From positions 14,035,229 to 14,099,228 of the forward strand of contig OX637356.1 of the NCBI GenBank assembly GCA_951799405.1: a DNA stretch of 64,000 bases, read 5' to 3'. The notes below the pieces were generated by a model. It saw only the letters and a list, made by a program, of their open reading frames with translations. It made no database searches and had not been told where the DNA came from. The first letter of the stretch is position 1. Each line of letters begins with the position of its first letter. The stretch comes from Agapetus fuscipes (lineage: Eukaryota; Arthropoda; Insecta; Trichoptera; Glossosomatidae). The position numbers and the translations under genes were made by a program. This document shows positions 52,800 to 63,194 of the stretch, piece by piece.

Positions 52800-52932
52800 A
52801 GTGGCAGGATTTACGTTTATTTGAGGTTTGGATTTGAATTTGTAAGCACACATGCAGCATATTATGTAATAGCAAACTTACATGTGTCTGTTTGCGAGCA
52901 TGCACTAAATATGAATTTTAAATTTTAATAAT
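52800..52932 (+). mobile_element. LINE-A 3' UTR fragment
   Basis: TGGCAGGATTTACGTTTATT, ACATGTGTCTGTTTGCGAGC and an AATATGAATTTTAAAT end, directly followed by LINE-A coding sequence of another copy. Confidence 0.65.
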
Positions 52933-53564
52933 GAGGAAATGAGTGATGAAATGAGTGATGGAATGAATGAGGAAAGACTGACGAAGAAAGTATATGTTGG
53001 TAGAATAGATGGATGTCGTGGTAGAGGAAGACCGAGAAAGGTATGGATGGACCAAATATCCGAAATTGCGAATGAATGGAATATCCAGAGTCATAATAAA
53101 AGAAGAGCTTGCATGAAGAAAGTTATGACTCTGGAGGAAATGAAAGAAGTATGTAAGGACAGAAAGAAATGGCGGTTGATCTGTAATGTTGGCGGCTAGG
53201 GTTTATTAAAATGAAATTTGTTTTATGTTGTAAGTTTTTGATGTCCATGTATATTATTATTTATTGATTTAAAAAATGTAATTTGTCGTGTATGTTCCTT
53301 GACTTATAGGTTGGTATGCGGCTGACCACCCATGCTGTAAAAAATGGTTCACTTTGCCAATGTCACCCCTGTTACAGGGAAGGACGGCAAGAGTTGAAGG
53401 GTGTATGTCCGTTTGAGATTGGTTTTTATGTTGTAGGCTCACATGAGGCACGTGCAAGCGCGAACTTGTACGTGTCTTGGTTGTGGGTATGCATGTAATG
53501 TGAATCTCTAATGTAACATATCTTTGCAACTTAGATTAGATTAGATTAGATTAGAATACATTTG
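52933..53564 (+). mobile_element. Best LINE-A copy: ORF end, 3' UTR, GATTA tail
   Basis: Longest clean LINE-A 3' piece. The ORF tail at 52939-53199 encodes the C-terminus found after the reverse transcriptase of many non-LTR elements: KKVYVGRIDG, GRGRPRKVWMDQISEIANEW, MKEVCKDRKKWRLICNVGG, then TAG. A spacer of about 90 bp leads to the 3' UTR (from TTCCTTGACTTATAGGTTGG, 53295) and four GATTA units. The RT domain itself is absent, so the clade cannot be assigned. This copy shows that the abundant 250-bp repeat is a LINE 3' UTR and not a SINE. Confidence 0.88.
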
Positions 53565-53724
53565 CAATATAGATTATCGATTTTGTCACAGCAAATAGTT
53601 TTAGTGCGGTTAGACGGTTGAGTTAGCAACAAAATCAAAAATATTATGTTTAAAACATTTTGAAATATCCGTAAGGATAGTTATATTAATAAGATTTCAT
53701 ATTTTATAAAATACTGCACACTGA

Positions 53725-53885
53725 GCCCCACGCATCGTTCTTCACAGGAACCCAGCCGGAAGGAGACCTCCGGGAAGACCTCCGAAGAGATGGCGTGACA
53801 GCTGGCAGTCTACCTAACAGGAGATGGAAGTTGCGGCACAAACAGATCCATCGGATCTTGAGGAAAGAAGATAATAAAAATAGTA
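53725..53885 (+). mobile_element. Non-LTR ORF C-terminal fragment (LINE-F)
   Basis: Plus strand reads GRRPPGRPPKRWRDSWQST, stop, then QEMEVAAQTDPSDLEERR. The GRPPKRWRD block is the usual non-LTR C-terminal motif but is not LINE-A, -B or -E. Confidence 0.6.
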
Positions 53886-53929
53886 GCGGAAAACTCATTT
53901 GTGGTTAATAAGTTCCTTGACTAATAATA

Positions 53930-54445
53930 ATGTTAGGATGATTTATTTGGTGAGCGCTGTTTGTTTGGATCACACCTCAAGGGTCTTCTACGAGCTTGGT
54001 CGTCGCTGTAGAAAGCGCTGTTTCTCATTTTTATGGGTAAGGGAGCCGGCCTCACACTAACCACTTTCAGTTGAAGTGGGGTTTTCCTAGCTCCCATCCT
54101 CCCTAGGCTTGTTCTCATTTCTTGTGAAGGATGAGTACACCTTGGGTTCTAACTCTTGCTCTCGGCATGGAATGCAAGCATTCAACCAATTGAGCTATCA
54201 ACCTTTTTACGAGCTTGGTCGTCGTCACTACGAAGCGCCTATTCTCAAGCAAGACCCAGTTGCTGTAAGGCTAGATGAACCTTTGGTGACCGTTCTTTGG
54301 TAAACATTTATGAATGTTTCACCCAGCGAAGAGCATATTTGAAAATAAAAATAGTATATTTCATGTGCTCCGCTGGGATTCAAACCCACAACCTTCCCAT
54401 TCAGAGTCCGCAGTGTTACCACTGAGGTACCTACAGACCGGTCAA
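53930..54445 (-). mobile_element. Nested SINEs: LINE-D-type tail and dimeric unit
   Basis: Left part is a minus-strand LINE-D-type tail (AGGATGATTTATTTGGTGAG, CACACCTCAAGGGTC) with body start. At about 54020 a dimeric SINE (3' module, second tRNA unit near 54160-54205, body, first tRNA unit to 54445) takes over. Confidence 0.78.
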
Positions 54446-54479
54446 ATTAAAATTGATTAAACTATAATAATTCGAATTT

Positions 54480-54610
54480 TTGTGTTTATGGATTTACAAA
54501 GTTTCGTTTAATTAGTTTATCCGAAGATGGCCAAGAGACGAAAACCGGCCAAACTCGCTATTGATTGTTTTTTTTTTAATATTTAAATGAAATAAATTAA
54601 TTTAAATCTT
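54480..54610 (+). repeat. Ribozyme-like repeat unit
   Basis: TTACAAAGTTTCGTTTAATT at left and TCCGAAGATGGCCAAGAGAC GAAAACCGGCC; stem GGCC/GGCC. Followed by T10 and AT-rich sequence. Confidence 0.4.
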
Positions 54611-54981
54611 GTCTATAAGTTAAGAAATCTTACATTTTCAATTTACGCAATCGTTGGAAGTTTAAAAGAATGTTTTATACTAAGAGTACTGTTCATTTTT
54701 CAGCCCCGTTAACCACATCAATGTCTGCTAAGAGATCGTCTAGGTACAAGTCATGCTTCAACATTTCTTTCACCATTTTTTTTCATTTTTCGAAGCTTCA
54801 TTTTGAAGCATCACGGATCGTGAAAGAAGCTGTCATTCACAAAAAGTATAAATACAAAGCATGTTGTTAACATGCCAATGAATAATTCACTTTCACAAAA
54901 AATGCCTTGGTTTCTTGTCTGTTAACATTTCAGACAGATTTCCTTTCACAAATAGGTACGTTCAGTATAATCCGGTTGATA
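54611..54981. other. No gene seen; inverted repeat
   Basis: CTTCAACATTTCTTTCAC / GTGAAAGAAGC and CGAAGCTTCATTTTGAAGC form small inverted repeats at about 54750-54830. Confidence 0.4.
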
Positions 54982-55240
54982 TTCCTTGACTTATAGGTTG
55001 GTATGAGGCTGACCACCCATACTGTAAAAAATGGTTCACTTTGCCAATGTCACCCCTGTTTCAGGGAAGGTCGGCAAAAGTTGTGGGGCTTATGTTCATT
55101 TGAGGTTTGGATTTTATTTGTAAGTACACATTCAGCATTTGTAAGCGCGAACTACACTTGTTGGTTTGTGGGCATACATCTGAGAGCTTTAAATGAATAT
55201 ATCCTTGCAACTTAGATTATAGATTATAGATTATAGATTA
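54982..55240 (+). mobile_element. LINE-A 3' UTR, TATAGAT-tail subtype
   Basis: Full UTR ending in four TTATAGA units. A type II SINE tRNA region begins right after the tail. Confidence 0.85.
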
Positions 55241-55570
55241 TATAGCTCAGTTGGTAGAGCGCTTGCATAACATGCCGAGTGCTCGGGTTCGAATCCCACC
55301 GAATGTCTCAGAAATGATTTCCCGTTTCGGTTTTTAAATCAAAACCCAAAATAAATAACCGCCAAGGTTTACGCAGCCTTCACAAGAAATGAATAACAGT
55401 CCCCTCGGGCGCTGGAATACCCCCACTTCAACAGATGTGGTTGGAGTAAGGCTGGCCCTTTAACCTGTAAAAATAAATAGGTTCCACTCGACAAATGCGA
55501 AACCCTTTGGGGATAACGCGGCAATAAGCTACTCTATATGTGTAGCTTAGTTGCGTTGCGTTTAGAAACG
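55237..55570 (+). mobile_element. Type II SINE, best tRNA-like head
   Basis: A box TATAGCTCAGTTGGTAGAGC, GCCGAGTGCTCG, perfect B box GGTTCGAATCC; body and 3' module to TAGCTTAGTTGCGTTGCG, a TTGCG pentamer tail. The head looks like a tRNA but no acceptor stem closes after the B arm, so it is not a functional tRNA gene. Confidence 0.85.
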
Positions 55571-55867
55571 GAATATATGAACCGTGCTTTAATATACTCA
55601 TATAACCGTTATAGGTAGGAACCTATTTATTTTTACAGGTTAGGGGGCCAGCTTTACGTTGAGTTTTTAACTAACCAAGAGTTTTTCAGCTCTTGAAGGT
55701 GCTGGTACTCATTTCTCGTGAAGGCTAAGTGAGTCCCCGCTGCTCTTTTTGACCAAGAAATAGTAACAATATCGACTAGTTTGTTTCATTTTTATTAAGT
55801 GTGGGTTTTCAACCTCACACTAACTTGTAGGCTAAGTGAACCTTTCATACGCGAAAAATTCCAGGAA

Positions 55868-56428
55868 ATTTGTCCCCTCAGTGCTTGTTTGGCTTATGTG
55901 CATTTGATGTAAACATGACCTTATAATGCTACACATTCTGAGCTAAGAAAAAAACGTACAAAACGATGTGGAAGGAGGAATGCCCGGAGAGCTTTGTGAA
56001 GCCTTCAGAGAGCCTACCTCCAGGAAAGAACCTCGAGTGGCCCGTATGGAGATCCATGAACAGATTGAGGACCAATGTTGGAAGAGCCCGGGCCAACATG
56101 CTGACCTGGGGATTTCTGGGACGGGAGGACTCTACACTATGTGAGTGTGGAGCTCAGCAAACAATGGAGCACCTGCGGTGTTGTCCTTCCTGTCCGACAA
56201 GCTGCTCCATGGATGATCTCTTTGCGGGAAACCAAAGAGCTGTAGACATTGCTCGTTACTGGGCCAATACGGTGTGAAGCTGACACGAAGAAGAAGAAGA
56301 ATATTTTTTTAATCTACATCCAGTTTCATATGACACATTGGTCCAGTACACATACAAACACTGCTTATGTGAAATTACCTCTGTAAGAGTTAAGACAAAG
56401 AAGCACCAAGGGGACAATAAATCAACAC
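55868..56428 (+). mobile_element. MITE m2 split by LINE-C
   Basis: Left TTTGTCCCCTCAGTGCTTGT, right AAAGAAGCACCAAGGGGACA; LINE-C occupies 55962-56309. Confidence 0.82.
55962..56309 (+). mobile_element. LINE-C 3' end inserted in MITE m2
   Basis: 103-codon ORF from MWKEECPESF to the same zinc finger and AVDIARYWANTV, tail GAAGAAGAAGAA. Its first base follows m2 sequence ACGTACAAAACG and m2 resumes after the tail. Confidence 0.85.
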
Positions 56429-56499
56429 GTAAGACAATGATAAATTGGATAATAACACATAAACACTATCTTGTTTGTTATTTTTTGAAAATGAGGGCG

Positions 56500-56598
56500 T
56501 TTACAACTCAAAATTAATTTCCAGTTGTTTAAATATTTTTAAAATCAATTTTAGACACATTGGTCCAGAACACATACAAACATTCCTCAAGAGAAAAT
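56500..56598 (+). mobile_element. MITE m2 core fragment
   Basis: ATTAATTTCCAG, GACACATTGGTCCAGAACAC and AACATTCCTCAAGAGAAAAT. Confidence 0.6.
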
Positions 56599-56601
56599 AC
56601 C

Positions 56602-57108
56602 TTTAAACGCAACTAAGCTACACATATAGTGTAACTTCTTGCCAGCGTTTCTTCGAAGGGGTCGCATGTGGCGTTTCGGGACCTATTTATTTTTACAGGT
56701 AAGGGGGCCGGCCTCACACCGACCACTTTCAGTTGAAGTGGGGGGTTCCCAGCTCCCGGGGGGGCTGGTTCTCATTTATTGTGAAGGCTGAGTAAACCTT
56801 TGAGATCGAACCCTTGCTCTCGGTATGGAATGCAAGCATTCTACCAATTGAGCTATCGACCTTTTTACGAGCTTGATCGACGTCGCTGCATTTCGTAAGC
56901 GCCAATTCTCAAGCAAGACCCAGTTGCTGTAAAGCTGAATGGATCTTTGGTGACCGTTCATTGGTAAAGGTTTTATGAATTTTTCAACCCAGCGAAGAGC
57001 AAATTTGAAAATATAAATGGTATATTTTTTGTGCTTCGCCGGGAATCGAATCCACAGCCTTCCCATTCAGAGTCCGAAGTGTTACCACAGAACTACGGAC
57101 CGCTCCTG
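56602..57108 (-). mobile_element. Dimeric SINE, full copy
   Basis: Left CGCAACTAAGCTACACATAT, 3' module, second tRNA unit (ACCAATTGAGCTATCGACC) at about 56845, body, first tRNA unit to ACTACGGACCGCTCC. Confidence 0.85.
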
Positions 57109-57734
57109 TAGGAGATAAAACAAACAAGCACTACAGTGACGATATGAAAAAAAAAAGATCGTTTGTGCCAAAAGTCAGCAATATTGGTGTGAATTATTGA
57201 TATCATTCAAATTGCCAAAAATTTGCCTGTCTAAAAGTGATGTAACATAATAGAGAAACATCCATCTATCACTATAAAGCTGAGATCACAATATTGTATG
57301 GGCGATGTAGTATGGAGTCTCTGCCATACGAAGCGGGTGGTTTTGTATGGATTTTGTGCCCCACAAAGCAAAATTGTACCCGGTCAAAGAGACTGGGTAA
57401 TAAACGATGTTGTTTGGAAACTTAGACCATGCGAGGCATCCAATTTTTTGAAGGTTGGCTGTTTGTCTTATGAAGGCCTGTTGTATTTAACTCCAATATG
57501 ACAAAAATCTAAACTAAATGTGATATCTCCCATCAAATAAAAAGTTTGGTTGTATCTACGTTAATAAGATTATGTACATCATCTTTCCTGTTTAAATTCC
57601 ATCATATTCATACATAATTCATCACACCAACTTCCGAGAAATATTTAACCGAGGTCTTTAACATAATAATTAAACCATCAAATTTAATGTGTCAATCAAA
57701 TATTGATTGGAGGTTGGTGCAACAGGCCCTTAGA
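57109..57734. other. No gene recognised; 67-codon ORF
   Basis: ORF 57298-57501 (MGDVVWSLCHTKRVVLYGFC) contains two similar VVW/VVLYG blocks, perhaps a short tandem duplication; no domain known. Confidence 0.35.
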
Positions 57735-58068
57735 TTTTGTTTGTTTTATGTCCATCAGAGGTAATTTCGCATTAGCAACGTTTGTAATATAGGTTCAACT
57801 CGCCACATGCGACCCCCTCGGGTATAACGCGGCAAGAAGTTACACTATATGTGTAGCTTAGTTGCGTTTGTTTTTTTTTTGCGTTGCGTAATATATTGTT
57901 TACTGGACTAATTCATGCTATGAAAACTGGAAATGGATTTTTAAAATATTTAAAACGACTCTTACATGGTCGTGTCTTGCGTTTTTTTTCATAGCTTAGA
58001 TTGTGTAGAAGACAATTTTATTGAAAGATTATCTTTGAATCAAATCGTAGATAAGCCAATAGTGTTGT
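57735..58068 (-). mobile_element. MITE m2 split by a SINE fragment
   Basis: GTCCATCAGAGGTAATTTCG to ACAATTTTATTGAAAGATTA and TAGATAAGCCAATAG; a SINE fragment sits at 57791-57887 and the solo LTR is next to its end. Confidence 0.75.
57791..57887 (+). mobile_element. SINE 3' fragment inserted in m2 with clear TSD
   Basis: AGGTTCAACTCGCCACATGC to TTAGTTGCGTTTG, T-run, GCGTTGC, flanked on both sides by GTAATAT (57784-57790 and 57888-57894). Confidence 0.85.
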
Positions 58069-58072
58069 ATAT

Positions 58073-58333
58073 TGTGAGGGTTTTTCCTCTGTCCTGCTGA
58101 TTGACACAATTAATAATGTAACAGCCACTTTAATATGTTTACTTTTATTCCTTTCACAATGTATACACAATAAACCACAGCACAATAATATTAATTATTC
58201 TTAATTACACATGCTTGTGGCTCTCACGCCAGGCAAGCTTCTTCCCTCTTTCTGCATTCTTTTGTTTTCCTTTTTCCATTCAAATTTAATACAATGTTCC
58301 ATTCTACCAAACAAACAAACTCATCTCGTTACA
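58073..58333 (-). mobile_element. Solo LTR of the same gypsy family
   Basis: Reverse complement of the 15-kb LTR, with scattered substitutions (261 bp). It begins TGTGAGGGTTTTTCC, ends CTCATCTCGTTACA, and is flanked by ATAT (58069-58072 and 58334-58337). It is the product expected from recombination between two LTRs, and is older than the full element. Confidence 0.9.
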
Positions 58334-58387
58334 ATATGTAAGGTTAGGTAAGGTAAGAACGCCATCCAAGTTTTTAAAGAAAACATC

Positions 58388-58568
58388 TTTCAGGGAAGGA
58401 CGGCAAGAGTTGCAGGGCTTATGTTCATTTGAGATTAGGTTTTTATATTGTAGTTCCACATGCGGCATGTGTTAGCGCGAAATTATACATGTCTGCTTGT
58501 GGGAATGCATTTAATACAAATCTTAAATGATATATATCTTTGCAGCTTAGATTAGATTAGATTAGATC
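58388..58568 (+). mobile_element. LINE-A 3' UTR fragment, GATTA tail
   Basis: TTTCAGGGAAGGACGGCAAG through GCTTAGATTAGATTAGATTA. Confidence 0.8.
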
Positions 58569-58797
58569 TCCGGTGTACAAATATTTATAGATTTGTCATC
58601 TGTTGTATAGGTTACCCATTAACCCACTTAACACCTGTCATTCGTTTCTTCGTTGCTGTTTTTAATCTTTAAATTTAATATGTAAGGTTAGCTGACAATA
58701 GTATTCTGAAAATGCAAATTTTCAGAATTTGTCAATTCAAACCCAAAAATAGTTTGTACACAATTTATGTTTCTTTTACCCAAAACACAATAAAATA

Positions 58798-59256
58798 AAA
58801 GAAGAGCTTGTATGAAAAAGGTTAAGACTCTGGATGAAATGAAAGAAGTATGCAAGGACAGGAAGAAGTGGCGGCTAATCTGCAATGCTAATTTGTAATG
58901 TTGGTTTATTAGTTTGCTACATTTTTCGCATAAGAATTTTTTGGCATTTTTTTGTATAGATTTATTTTTAAGATTTTGTTGTTTACTTAAATGTTATTTA
59001 TTACACGTATTCCTAGACTTATAGGTTGGTATGAGGCTGACCACCCATACTGTAAAAAATGGTTCACTTTGCCAATGTCACCCCTGTTTCAGGGAATGTC
59101 GGCAAGAGTTGCAGGGCTTATGTTTATTTGAGGTTTGGATTTTATTTGTAAGTACACAATCAGCATTTGTAAGCGCGAACTACACGTGTTTGTTTGTGGG
59201 CATACATCTGAGAGCTTTGAATGAATATATCCTTGCAACTTAGATTATAGATTATT
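58798..59256 (+). mobile_element. LINE-A copy: end of ORF, 3' UTR, TATAGAT tail
   Basis: Encodes KEVCKDRKKWRLICNA and then a UTR close to those at 9.9 and 30.6 kb. Confidence 0.85.
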
Positions 59257-59264
59257 ATTATACC

Positions 59265-59559
59265 TACATGTTATTTTGGTTGTTTAGTATCGTTGGTAAT
59301 AACCCAGTCTTGCTGGACTGGCTCGATATGTTTTTCATCAATAACACAATCGGAAAACTGCTCACAGAGGCCAGTTGTTTGATCTTTGTGCCTATTACCG
59401 ACATTTTCTCTCCACTTTGTTCTTGTAGAGTACATCCAAGCTCGTACTGTAGAGGAAATGCTCTGCTAACAGTTTTTCCCTTTAAAAGCTTATTGCGCAA
59501 TTGCAAAATTTGAGTCCCGAACAAAACAAAAAGAAAGAAGATGAGGAGAGTGAAAAGAA
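59265..59559. other. No gene recognised; antiparallel ORFs
   Basis: 81- and 86-codon ORFs on opposite strands (59268-59513 and 59524-59264) cover the same GC-balanced stretch; possibly an unknown element or old exon. Confidence 0.35.
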
Positions 59560-59628
59560 AGAAATGTATGAAAAAGGTGATGGATATGAATTGAAATGAT
59601 ATGCAAGGATAAAAATAAATTGAGATAA
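59560..59628 (+). mobile_element. LINE-B coding fragment
   Basis: GAAATGTATGAAAAAGGTGA TGGATATGAA matches the codons for KCMKKVMDM and then KEVC-like sequence; no tail. Confidence 0.5.
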
Positions 59629-59697
59629 CTTACCACACAAGGAATACAAAGCACCAGAATTGCATTTAATTTGTTACAGGGTTTAAAAGTATTAAAT

Positions 59698-59845
59698 CCC
59701 TTAACTTATATTTTGGTATGAGGCTGACTAACAATGCTGTAACAAATGTTTCACTTTGACAATGTCACGCCTGTTTCAGGGAAGGTTAGCAAAAAATGCA
59801 GGGCTTACGTTCATTCGAGGTTGGGTTTTCATGTTGTAAGTCCAT
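59698..59845 (+). mobile_element. LINE-A 3' UTR fragment
   Basis: CCCTTAACTTATATTTTGG through GTTGTAAGTCCATATGC; SINE sequence replaces the rest. Confidence 0.7.
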
Positions 59846-60293
59846 ATGCAAAACGCAAATGCAACGAAACTAAGCTATACACATATAGTAATTCTTACCG
59901 CATTATCCCAGAAAAATTTTGCATGTGGCGAGTGGAACCTATTTATTTTTACAGTTTAGGGACTTTCTTTACACAAACCACTTTAAGTGTGGGTGAGTAC
60001 ACCTTGGGATCGAACTCTTGCTCTCGGCATGGAATGCAAGCATTCAACCAATTGAGCTATCAACCTTTTTACGAGCTTGGTCGTCGTCACTACGAACCGC
60101 CTATTCTCAAGCAAGACCCAGTTGTTGTAAGGCTGGATGAACCTTTTGATGACCGGTCTTTGGTAAAGATTTACGAATTTTTGAACCCAGCAAAGAGCAA
60201 ATTTTAATATATAAATGGTATATTTTTTGTGCTCCGCCGGGGTTCGAACCCACAACCTTCATTTACAAGTCCGTGGACTACGAACCGGTCTTG
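59846..60293 (-). mobile_element. Dimeric SINE
   Basis: Left GCAACGAAACTAAGCTATAC, second tRNA unit at about 60008-60062, body, first tRNA unit with B box GGTTCGAACCC, to CTACGAACCGGTC. Confidence 0.82.
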
Positions 60294-60644
60294 TGAAAAT
60301 AAATGAAATAGAAAAATACTAGTAAAGGTCAGCATACAGAAGTTCATTTATTTAAATTCATTCATGACATTACGTTGGCAGGTACTTTTCAATAATTTAA
60401 AACATCAATACCCCGAATAACAAAGTAACACAACTTTTTTGTACAACATTTGAATACCCTCAATAATTCATGACAAAGCCGAGTTTTTTTGGCTTTGCCT
60501 TCTCATGATTGTACACTATAAACCGTCACTTAAACCTGTCATTTTTGCATGATGGTTTACTCATATTATTGATTATATTATGCTGAAGCTTTCAAAATAA
60601 TCTTAAATGTAAAGAGCAATTGCTATGTTCGAGTATTATAATAA
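60294..60644. other. No gene seen
   Basis: GAAGTTCATTTATTTAAATT CATT at 60340 weakly recalls the ribozyme-unit end motif; nothing else. Confidence 0.4.
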
Positions 60645-60722
60645 TCTGTAATCTAAGTTGCAAATATAAATTGACATTTCAGGCTCATATTAAATGCATG
60701 CAAGCACATTTAAGTTCGCGAC
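60645..60722 (-). mobile_element. LINE-A 3' UTR fragment
   Basis: TCTGTAATCTAAGTTGCAAA to CACATTTAAGTTCGCG. Confidence 0.65.
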
Positions 60723-60739
60723 GAAATTAAGCTACACAT

Positions 60740-60986
60740 CGCACGTTTAATAATAAAGAGCAATAACTCAAAAAACATGAATGTTGGGAAATCACGTTTG
60801 AAGTTCAGACAGCCAGTACAACTTGTATGGGATGAAAAAGGCGGCCGATGTTTTATCTCGGTGATATTCGTCCAAATTGAACGGCTGTCGCATTCTACCT
60901 ATTCTTCTCGCATTGTTCTTGCGTTTTATTACAAAATCTCGATTTTCCCAATTTTCGAGTTATTTCTCTTTATTATTAAACGTGCG
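60740..60986. mobile_element. 247-bp MITE with 29-bp TIRs and ACAT duplication
   Basis: CGCACGTTTAATAATAAAGA at left and TCTTTATTATTAAACGTGCG at right, extended by AATAACTC/GAGTTATT; ACAT directly outside both ends. The interior has a chance 93-codon ORF with no recognised domain. Inserted in SINE-type AAGCTACACAT sequence. Confidence 0.8.
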
Positions 60987-61349
60987 ACATATCGATACCT
61001 TAAAGGTGTAACTAAAAAAATGGATGTATTATGGATGAAACATGGGTTTCTTAGATAAATGCACTTTTTTTCCTACCAGAGAAAACTTGTGAAAATCTGT
61101 AATTTACAAGTTTATCATTAGCACTTTCTTGTAATTATTTCACCTAATATTCTTTATTACTTATGTTAATTACTCACAATAAAATGTGTCGCGATTTTTT
61201 AAATCAGTGAATCAGCTCTTATTCAGTTATACCTTTGAGGTGGAGACATATTTGTAGTATTTAATTGTGGGTGTTAAATAATGGAAGGCAAACCATTTCT
61301 GATAACCTTGAAGTGGTTCGAGCTCAGGTGCTCCCCCAACTGAGCTATT

Positions 61350-61820
61350 AACGCATCGCAATGTGGCTTCGAGAGTCGAGAGGCAGAAGGCTCTAACGTG
61401 CACACAGCACTGCATTTACGGAAGTGGCATTTCATCACAGCAGCGCCTGAAGTCGAGACACAGCTTCCTTAGTTCCGTGCAGCCCTTGTCTTCGGATCCA
61501 GTGGCGGAGAGATTGCAAATGTGGAAAGAGGAATGCCCTGACAGCTTTGTGCAGCCTGCAGAGAGCCTACCTCCAGGAAAAAACCTCGAGTGGCCCGTGT
61601 GGAAATCTTTGAACAGATTGAGGACCAATGTTGGAAGAGCCCGGGCCAACATGTTGACTTGGTGATTTCTGGGACGGGAGACTCAGCAAACTATGGAGCA
61701 CCTGCGGTGTTGTCCCTCCTGTCCGACAAGCTGCTCCATGGATTGGAAACCAAAGAACTGTAGACATTGCTCGTTACTGGGCCAATACGGTGTGAAGCTA
61801 ACACGAAGAAGAAGAAGGAC
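61350..61820 (+). mobile_element. LINE-C 3' end, disrupted
   Basis: Starts near CTTCGAGAGTCGAGAGGCAG and reads MASRVERQKAL to ANMLTW, then a stop. Two segments are deleted: part of the LGREDSTLCECG coding and part of the DDLFA coding. GAAGAAGAAG tail at about 61808-61818. Confidence 0.82.
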
Positions 61821-62311
61821 GCATCGTTCTTCGTGATAGAGATCAGCTAAAAACCAGTACTCTGAATGATTAAAATTAAAATAAACAATCAGCATCATTC
61901 AAAAATTTCACGCATGAATAAGCCATCCGTAGCTGATTTTGCGTTTGGAGAACAGACCCACCCAAAGGAATTACCAAGTGAAAAGTTTCACAGTATAGGC
62001 GCGAACTTAACAAAACTTTTCCCGCTTCATTAACATTAGCGAGGGGGGCCGGCAAGGTTCACCCTCTCTTCCCAGATTTTCGTATTAATTCACTGTGAGC
62101 GTTTTATCTCGAGCAACGCACACGAGATTTATTAGTACCGAGAACAAGTGTACTCGTTTATTTTGTCTCCAACACATGTGTGAACTTTGACGTTAGTTTT
62201 CAATCTGTTGCGAGTTGAAGTTTTGTGATTTGTTTTGTGTCATGTTGCAAGAGCATTCTCCTTCATATCTTGAGACAATAATAATATTAATACATAACAA
62301 TATTTATACTT
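61821..62311. other. No gene seen
   Basis: Unique-looking; mixed composition. Confidence 0.45.
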
Positions 62312-62800
62312 AGAGGAAAACCGAGAAAGGTATGGATGGACCAAATTTCCGAAATTGCGAATGAATGGAATATCCAGAGTCATAATAAAAGGAGAGCCTG
62401 TATGAAGAAGGTTAAGGAAATGAAAGAAGTGTGCAAAGACAGAAAGAAATGGCGGTTGATTTGTGATGTTGGCGGCTAGGGTTTTTAAAATTGGAATTTT
62501 TTTCTGTTAGTTTTTGATGCCCATACATGTTATAATTTGTTGATATTAAAAATGTACTTTTTTGTGTATGGCTGACCACCCATGCTGTAGAAAATGGTTC
62601 ACTCTGCCAATGTCCCCCCTGTTTCAGGGAAGGACGGCAGGAGTTGCAGGATGTATGTTCATTTTAGATCGTGTTTTTATATTGTAGGGCCACATGCGGC
62701 ATGTTTAATCGCGAACTTATACGTGTATGTTCTGTGAAAATGCATGTAATGTGAATATATAATGTACCATAAATTATGCAACTTACATTAGATTAGATAC
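62312..62800 (+). mobile_element. LINE-A copy: ORF end, 3' UTR, GATTA tail
   Basis: GAGGAAAACCGAGAAAGGTA encodes RKTEKGMD-type sequence in a damaged frame: a 15-base gap removes the TLEEM codons. It ends GGCGGCTAG; the UTR starts inside GTATGGCTGACCACCC. Confidence 0.82.
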
Positions 62801-62954
62801 TTAAAATAATTAAAGTTAAAAAAATAATAAAAATTGTGTTTGTAAGATTCTTGATTTTATTGTTTTTAAAATCTAATGTTCATTTCAATTGTTGTTCAGT
62901 GCACCATAGGTTTATTCATTTATTGGTGGTTTTAATACAACTAACATTTTTTTT

Positions 62955-63180
62955 TATTCCTGGACAAATATGTTAATATGACGCTGACTTTCCGTAGTGT
63001 AAATACTTGGCTCCCTTTTGCCAACGTAACCCCTGTTTCAGGGAAACACGACAGGCGTTGCAAGTTTTCTGTTCATGTGAAGTTTAGTTTATTTTGTATT
63101 TACAAATGCAGCGTAAGTAAGCGTGAACTAACATGTGTCTGCTTGAGGGCGTGCATCAAATCTAATATCAGCCTTAAAAA
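62955..63180 (+). mobile_element. LINE-A-like 3' UTR, most diverged copy
   Basis: Has GACGCTGAC, TTTTGCCAACGTAACCCCTG, TTTCAGGGAAACACG and AAGCGTGAACTAACATGTGT but differs throughout. It may be an older subfamily. Confidence 0.6.
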
Positions 63181-63194
63181 TGACGATTTTCTTT

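Noticed and set aside
55237..55315. Possible functional tRNA gene
   Set aside because: A and B boxes are perfect but no closing acceptor stem follows and SINE body continues; it is a SINE head.
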